Source of the DNA: Priapulus caudatus
Lineage: Eukaryota; Priapulida; Priapulimorpha; Priapulimorphida; Priapulidae
DNA: 31,139 nucleotides
Assembly (NCBI RefSeq): GCF_000485595.1
Contig: NW_014577066.1
Coordinates: 336,234 to 367,372 of the forward strand
Reading direction: 5' to 3'
Part shown: piece after piece, positions 28,721 to 31,139 of the stretch
How the letters are laid out: each line of letters opens with the position of its first letter
Numbering within the stretch: the first letter of the stretch is position 1
Program-made: the position numbers and the translations under genes
The notes under the pieces: generated by a model
What the model saw: the letters and a program-made list of their open reading frames with translations, nothing else
Told to the model about the DNA's origin: nothing
The model's database searches: none

Positions 28721-30398
28721 CTGCGTGCGACGACAAGAAGAGACAAGTGAGCGTGTCATCGGGCGTCAGCTTGCTTTATCGCGTGTGCGCGTGCGTGCGT
28801 GTGTCTGTGCACGTGCGTGCGTGTGCGTGCGTGTTAGCTGGTTTTATAGTATGTTCGCGTGTTAGCTGGCTCGAACGTGTACAAAAAATCGACCAGCATC
28901 CATATCTGCTGTGGCCTGCACTACACTACACACAAGTAGAGAATAATACACACGACGCCCGAGATCTTAACGCTTACGAGGATAAATGAGCATGTCATCG
29001 TGTGTTATATTAGTTTGCTTTATCATTCGTGTGTGTTAGCTGGTTCTGAAGTATGTTCGCATGATAGCTGGCTCAAACACGTACGAAAAAATCGACCACC
29101 ATCCATATCTGCTGTTGCCTGCACTACACTACACACATGTAGAAGAGTATAATACACATGACGCCCGAGAGAACTTTCCACTCACGAAAAATGCTTACCC
29201 TGTTTGTTCCCCTTGGATACTTGGTCGATGCAACGTAAGAAGACTTTACGGTGAGAACCACAGAGTTCATCAGGTTCTTAGCTGCTTGGATGAGAGAAGT
29301 CGCGCTGTCAAGCTGTGGAGTAGAAGCACTCATTGTAACATTCACTCTGACACAAACACCACCATACCTATCACATGTGATTATACAGAATGTAACAAGG
29401 GCTAATACAATAATATCCTTTAGTTAAAATATAATGACAATGAGGGGGTGGAATCAATGATATTATATTGACATTAACATTAATTACAACAATCAACAAC
29501 ATCATCAACATCTATGACACCAATCAACATCACTGACACCAACATAAACATCATCAGAAACAACAACAACAACAAAACCTACGGGGACGACAACACCTAC
29601 TCAGTGACGTCAGCAACGACGATGCCGACGTAGCGCGCACGGTGACGCCACCTTGCGGCGAGCGCGCACGTTCACTTACCCCGGACACGACGAGCTCACC
29701 GCTGTTCATCTGTACTTCGGTCTTCACCTTACTGGTGATGTTCAGCTGATGGCAGTAGAGAGCAATGCGCTGCAGATACGCATCTAGGTCCTTCTTAGTG
29801 CTGGAGTCAGGACACTGCAAGAACGAGCACAAACGTCAGCGCACACACAACCCAGGCCGCAGACCGACACCGCTCACCGCCGATATGTAGTCTCTCACCC
29901 TTCACAATTTACAACTTTTAGATGTCTTGGACAAGTAACTAGTCAATAGCAACAGGTAAGAGGTTAGTAGTCACTGTCGGTAGTTAGTGGTACCAGTAAG
30001 AAGTACCAGTAACTAGTTAATAGTAACAGGTAAGAGGTTAGTAGTCACTGTCGGTAGTTAGTGGTACCAGTAAGAAGTACCAGTAACTAGTTGCACAGTA
30101 GGATTTTGTATCGATCATGGTATGGAACGTGTACTGCTATCGTCCCGATCAAAACTTTCTCACACATAGATTCTCTCAACATGATGTGTCGATCTTGTTG
30201 TCTAATTCTGTTTAATCATACGCCCTCTCAGAATCCGTGCTCTCTTCCTGCAATCACCACTGTCACCAATGTCATGTGGGATGTGCACCGAGCGCCATAC
30301 CTGTTCGGCGATCGTGCTCGCGATCTTGCAGAGCTTCGTTCCGAGTTCGGAGATCCTTTTCGCAGCCTTGATGACGTCCATCGTGGATTTCAGTGGTC
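28562..30398 (-). CDS. CTNNA: Alpha-catenin, C-terminal four exons (partial)
   Basis: Minus-strand exons 30301-30398, 29680-29814, 29199-29312 and 28562-28720 join in phase and encode the last 168 residues or so of alpha-catenin. They run from GPLKSTMDVIKAAKRI through CPDSSTKKDLDAYLQRIALY, CHQLNITSKVKTEVQ and LDSATSLIQAAKNLMNSVVL to KPIVVWKMKAPEKKPLVRRE and NPIKALSEFQNQI then stop. This is the vinculin-family actin-binding domain and C-terminal tail, which links cadherin/beta-catenin complexes to F-actin at adherens junctions. Conservation with vertebrate alpha-catenins is high. The linker between YVASTKY and the WKMKAPEKKP block is shorter than in human alpha-E-catenin. Upstream exons lie right of the window. 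The family is certain; which vertebrate paralogue is not meaningful for an invertebrate. Confidence 0.95.
28743..29172. repeat. Tandem duplication of about 200 bp in the last alpha-catenin intron
   Basis: Copies at about 28743-28976 and 28985-29172 share GTGTTAGCTGGTT, AAAAATCGACCA, ATCCATATCTGCTGT and GCCTGCACTACACTACACAC in the same order, with about 85-90 percent identity by eye. Copy 1 has an inserted GTGCGTGC simple repeat. Confidence 0.85.
29199..29312 (-). CDS. CTNNA: Alpha-catenin exon (helix of the actin-binding domain)
   Basis: This 114-base exon, phase 0 on both sides, has acceptor CTACTCCACAG and donor GTAAGC. It encodes LDSATSLIQAAKNLMNSVVL followed by TVKSSYVASTKYPRGTNR. It is nearly identical to the vertebrate segment. 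Confidence 0.96.
29680..29814 (-). CDS. CTNNA: Alpha-catenin exon (actin-binding domain)
   Basis: This 135-base exon, phase 0 on both sides, has acceptor CGTTCTTGCAG and donor GTAAGT. It encodes CPDSSTKKDLDAYLQRIALY, CHQLNITSKVKTEVQMNSGE and LVVSG. Confidence 0.97.
29934..30093. repeat. 74-bp tandem duplication in an alpha-catenin intron
   Basis: Two nearly identical 74-base units start at 29934 and 30008 (AGTAACTAGT(C/T)AATAG(C/T)AACA... to ...AGAAGTACC), with a short third start at 30082. Confidence 0.92.
30301..30398 (-). CDS. CTNNA: Alpha-catenin exon (first one seen in this window)
   Basis: This 98-base exon has acceptor GTAGTGGCACAG and donor GTATGG. It enters in phase 1 (splitting Gly) and encodes PLKSTMDVIKAAKRISELGT followed by KLCKIASTIAEQ. 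Human counterpart: GPLKNTSDVI...RTIADH. Confidence 0.93.
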
Positions 30399-30630
30399 CT
30401 GTGCCACTACACACACAAGCAGGAATAATCACGCTCCCGTTCATGGAACCCAGAGAATGCAGAGAACCCGTGACAGGGCGACGGTCCCGTAAATGTGACA
30501 CGGCAAAGATATCGGCGCCATATCGGTGCATGTAATGCAAGGCAGTGGAACAGTAGGCACTGCACTCGACGTTAATTATTTTTTAATAAGATGAAAACTT
30601 AATCACAGGTTCACCTTATAGATGACAAGG

Positions 30631-30810
30631 TAGTCATGCCACACAGGGTACGGGACAAAGTAGTCACGCTACACAGGGTATGGGGCAAGGTAGTCATGCT
30701 ACACAGGGTATGGGGCAAGGTAGTCACGTTACACAAGGTATGGGGCAAGGTAGTTATGCTACACAGGGTACTGGGCAAGGTAGTCACGTTACACAGGGTA
30801 TGGGGCAAGG
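30631..30810. repeat. 30-bp minisatellite, six units
   Basis: Units start every 30 bases from 30631 with TAGTCA(C/T)G(C/T)(C/T)ACACAGGGTA followed by TGGGGCAAGG. Units differ at one to four positions and have no unique spacers. Open frames in it (KVVTLHRVWG repeats) are artefacts. Confidence 0.95.
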
Positions 30811-30904
30811 CACGCTGCCTTTTTGCTAATCTTTTGCAGAGTGCATAGCATGTCGTCAGCAGTGAACTCACCAGGAACTCCACCTCCCAGATCTCCACGC
30901 ACCC

Positions 30905-31139
30905 GTCCCGACATCCTATACCACCCCTGCCATCGTCCTTCCTCTCTCCACAGCATTCAACCCCGGACGTCTGCATACCTGCCCGGCATCCGTTAGTGTC
31001 CCGGCCATCACTGCTGCCCTCTTCACAGACTCCCAACCCCGGACCTCCATGTATCCTATACCACCCCCGCCATCACTGCTGCCCTCTTCACAGACTCCCA
31101 ACCCCGGACCTCCATGTATCCTATACCACCCCCGCCATC
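30905..31139. repeat. 65-bp minisatellite running off the right edge
   Basis: Two near-identical 65-base units (CTTCACAGACTCCCAACCCC ... CCATCACTGCTGCC) start at 31021 and 31086. A more diverged one lies to the left from about 30905. The array continues beyond the window. Confidence 0.88.

Larger units (their letters stand above)
30399..31139. other. Alpha-catenin intron at the right edge, minisatellite-rich
   Basis: No exon is supported here. Two tandem arrays fill most of the stretch (30631-30810 and about 30905-31139). The preceding alpha-catenin exon lies right of the window. Confidence 0.6.

Noticed and set aside
30631-30810. CRISPR-like array of 30-bp repeats
   Set aside because: Units are directly adjacent with no unique spacers. 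It is a minisatellite in a eukaryotic intron.
30611-31036. 141-codon minus-strand frame, possible alpha-catenin exon with a GTGAGT-like border near 30866
   Set aside because: The translation is made of minisatellite units, and the short EIWEVEFL part does not match alpha-catenin.

Overview
This is a window of animal nuclear DNA. It has spliced genes with GT-AG introns, many microsatellites and minisatellites, and several non-autonomous DNA transposons. GC-rich exons sit in AT-rich introns, coding introns are 0.1 to 1.2 kb, and the protein set is bilaterian. A marine invertebrate fits best, because the Ccr4-type deadenylase and the alpha-catenin look like single invertebrate orthologues and the short repeats resemble those of marine invertebrates. 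I cannot name the species. I see no bacterial, viral or organellar genes, no rRNA or tRNA, and no CRISPR.

Layout from left to right. (1) About 815-2410, possibly to 3850, minus strand: the 3' half of a DAPP1/Bam32-like adaptor. Exons for the SH2 domain, the linker and the first strand of the PH domain are present; the rest of the PH domain lies beyond the left edge. (2) About 4680-20130, plus strand: a complete CNOT6/CNOT6L (Ccr4) deadenylase gene. Eleven coding exons join in phase into a 566-residue protein with leucine-rich repeats followed by an endonuclease/exonuclease/phosphatase nuclease domain. A candidate non-coding first exon and a long 3' flank ending at AATAAA accompany it. (3) 22466-24659, minus strand: a complete five-exon gene for a 317-residue secreted protein with a signal peptide, a PAN/apple-like cysteine module and five tectonin (tachylectin-1/fish-egg-lectin type) repeats. 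No single open frame shows this gene; it appears only when the exons are joined. (4) 28562-30398, minus strand: the last four coding exons of alpha-catenin (C-terminal actin-binding region); the rest lies beyond the right edge.

The genes do not form one pathway: PI3K/B-cell-type adaptor, mRNA deadenylase, lectin-like secreted protein, adherens-junction protein. DAPP1 and CNOT6L are head to head. CNOT6L and the tectonin gene converge tail to tail. The tectonin gene and alpha-catenin lie in tandem on the minus strand.

The most unusual observations are these. The exon-end/5' splice-site boundary is locally tandem-duplicated at two different CNOT6L exons (exon 2 and exon 5), and the extra donors lead to premature stops. 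Several foldback elements have clear terminal inverted repeats and apparent target-site duplications, including a perfect 75-bp-arm hairpin with an 8-bp duplication. Two copies of a foldback element carry TTAGGG-type telomere-like repeats inside. The whole lectin-like gene had to be rebuilt from small exons.
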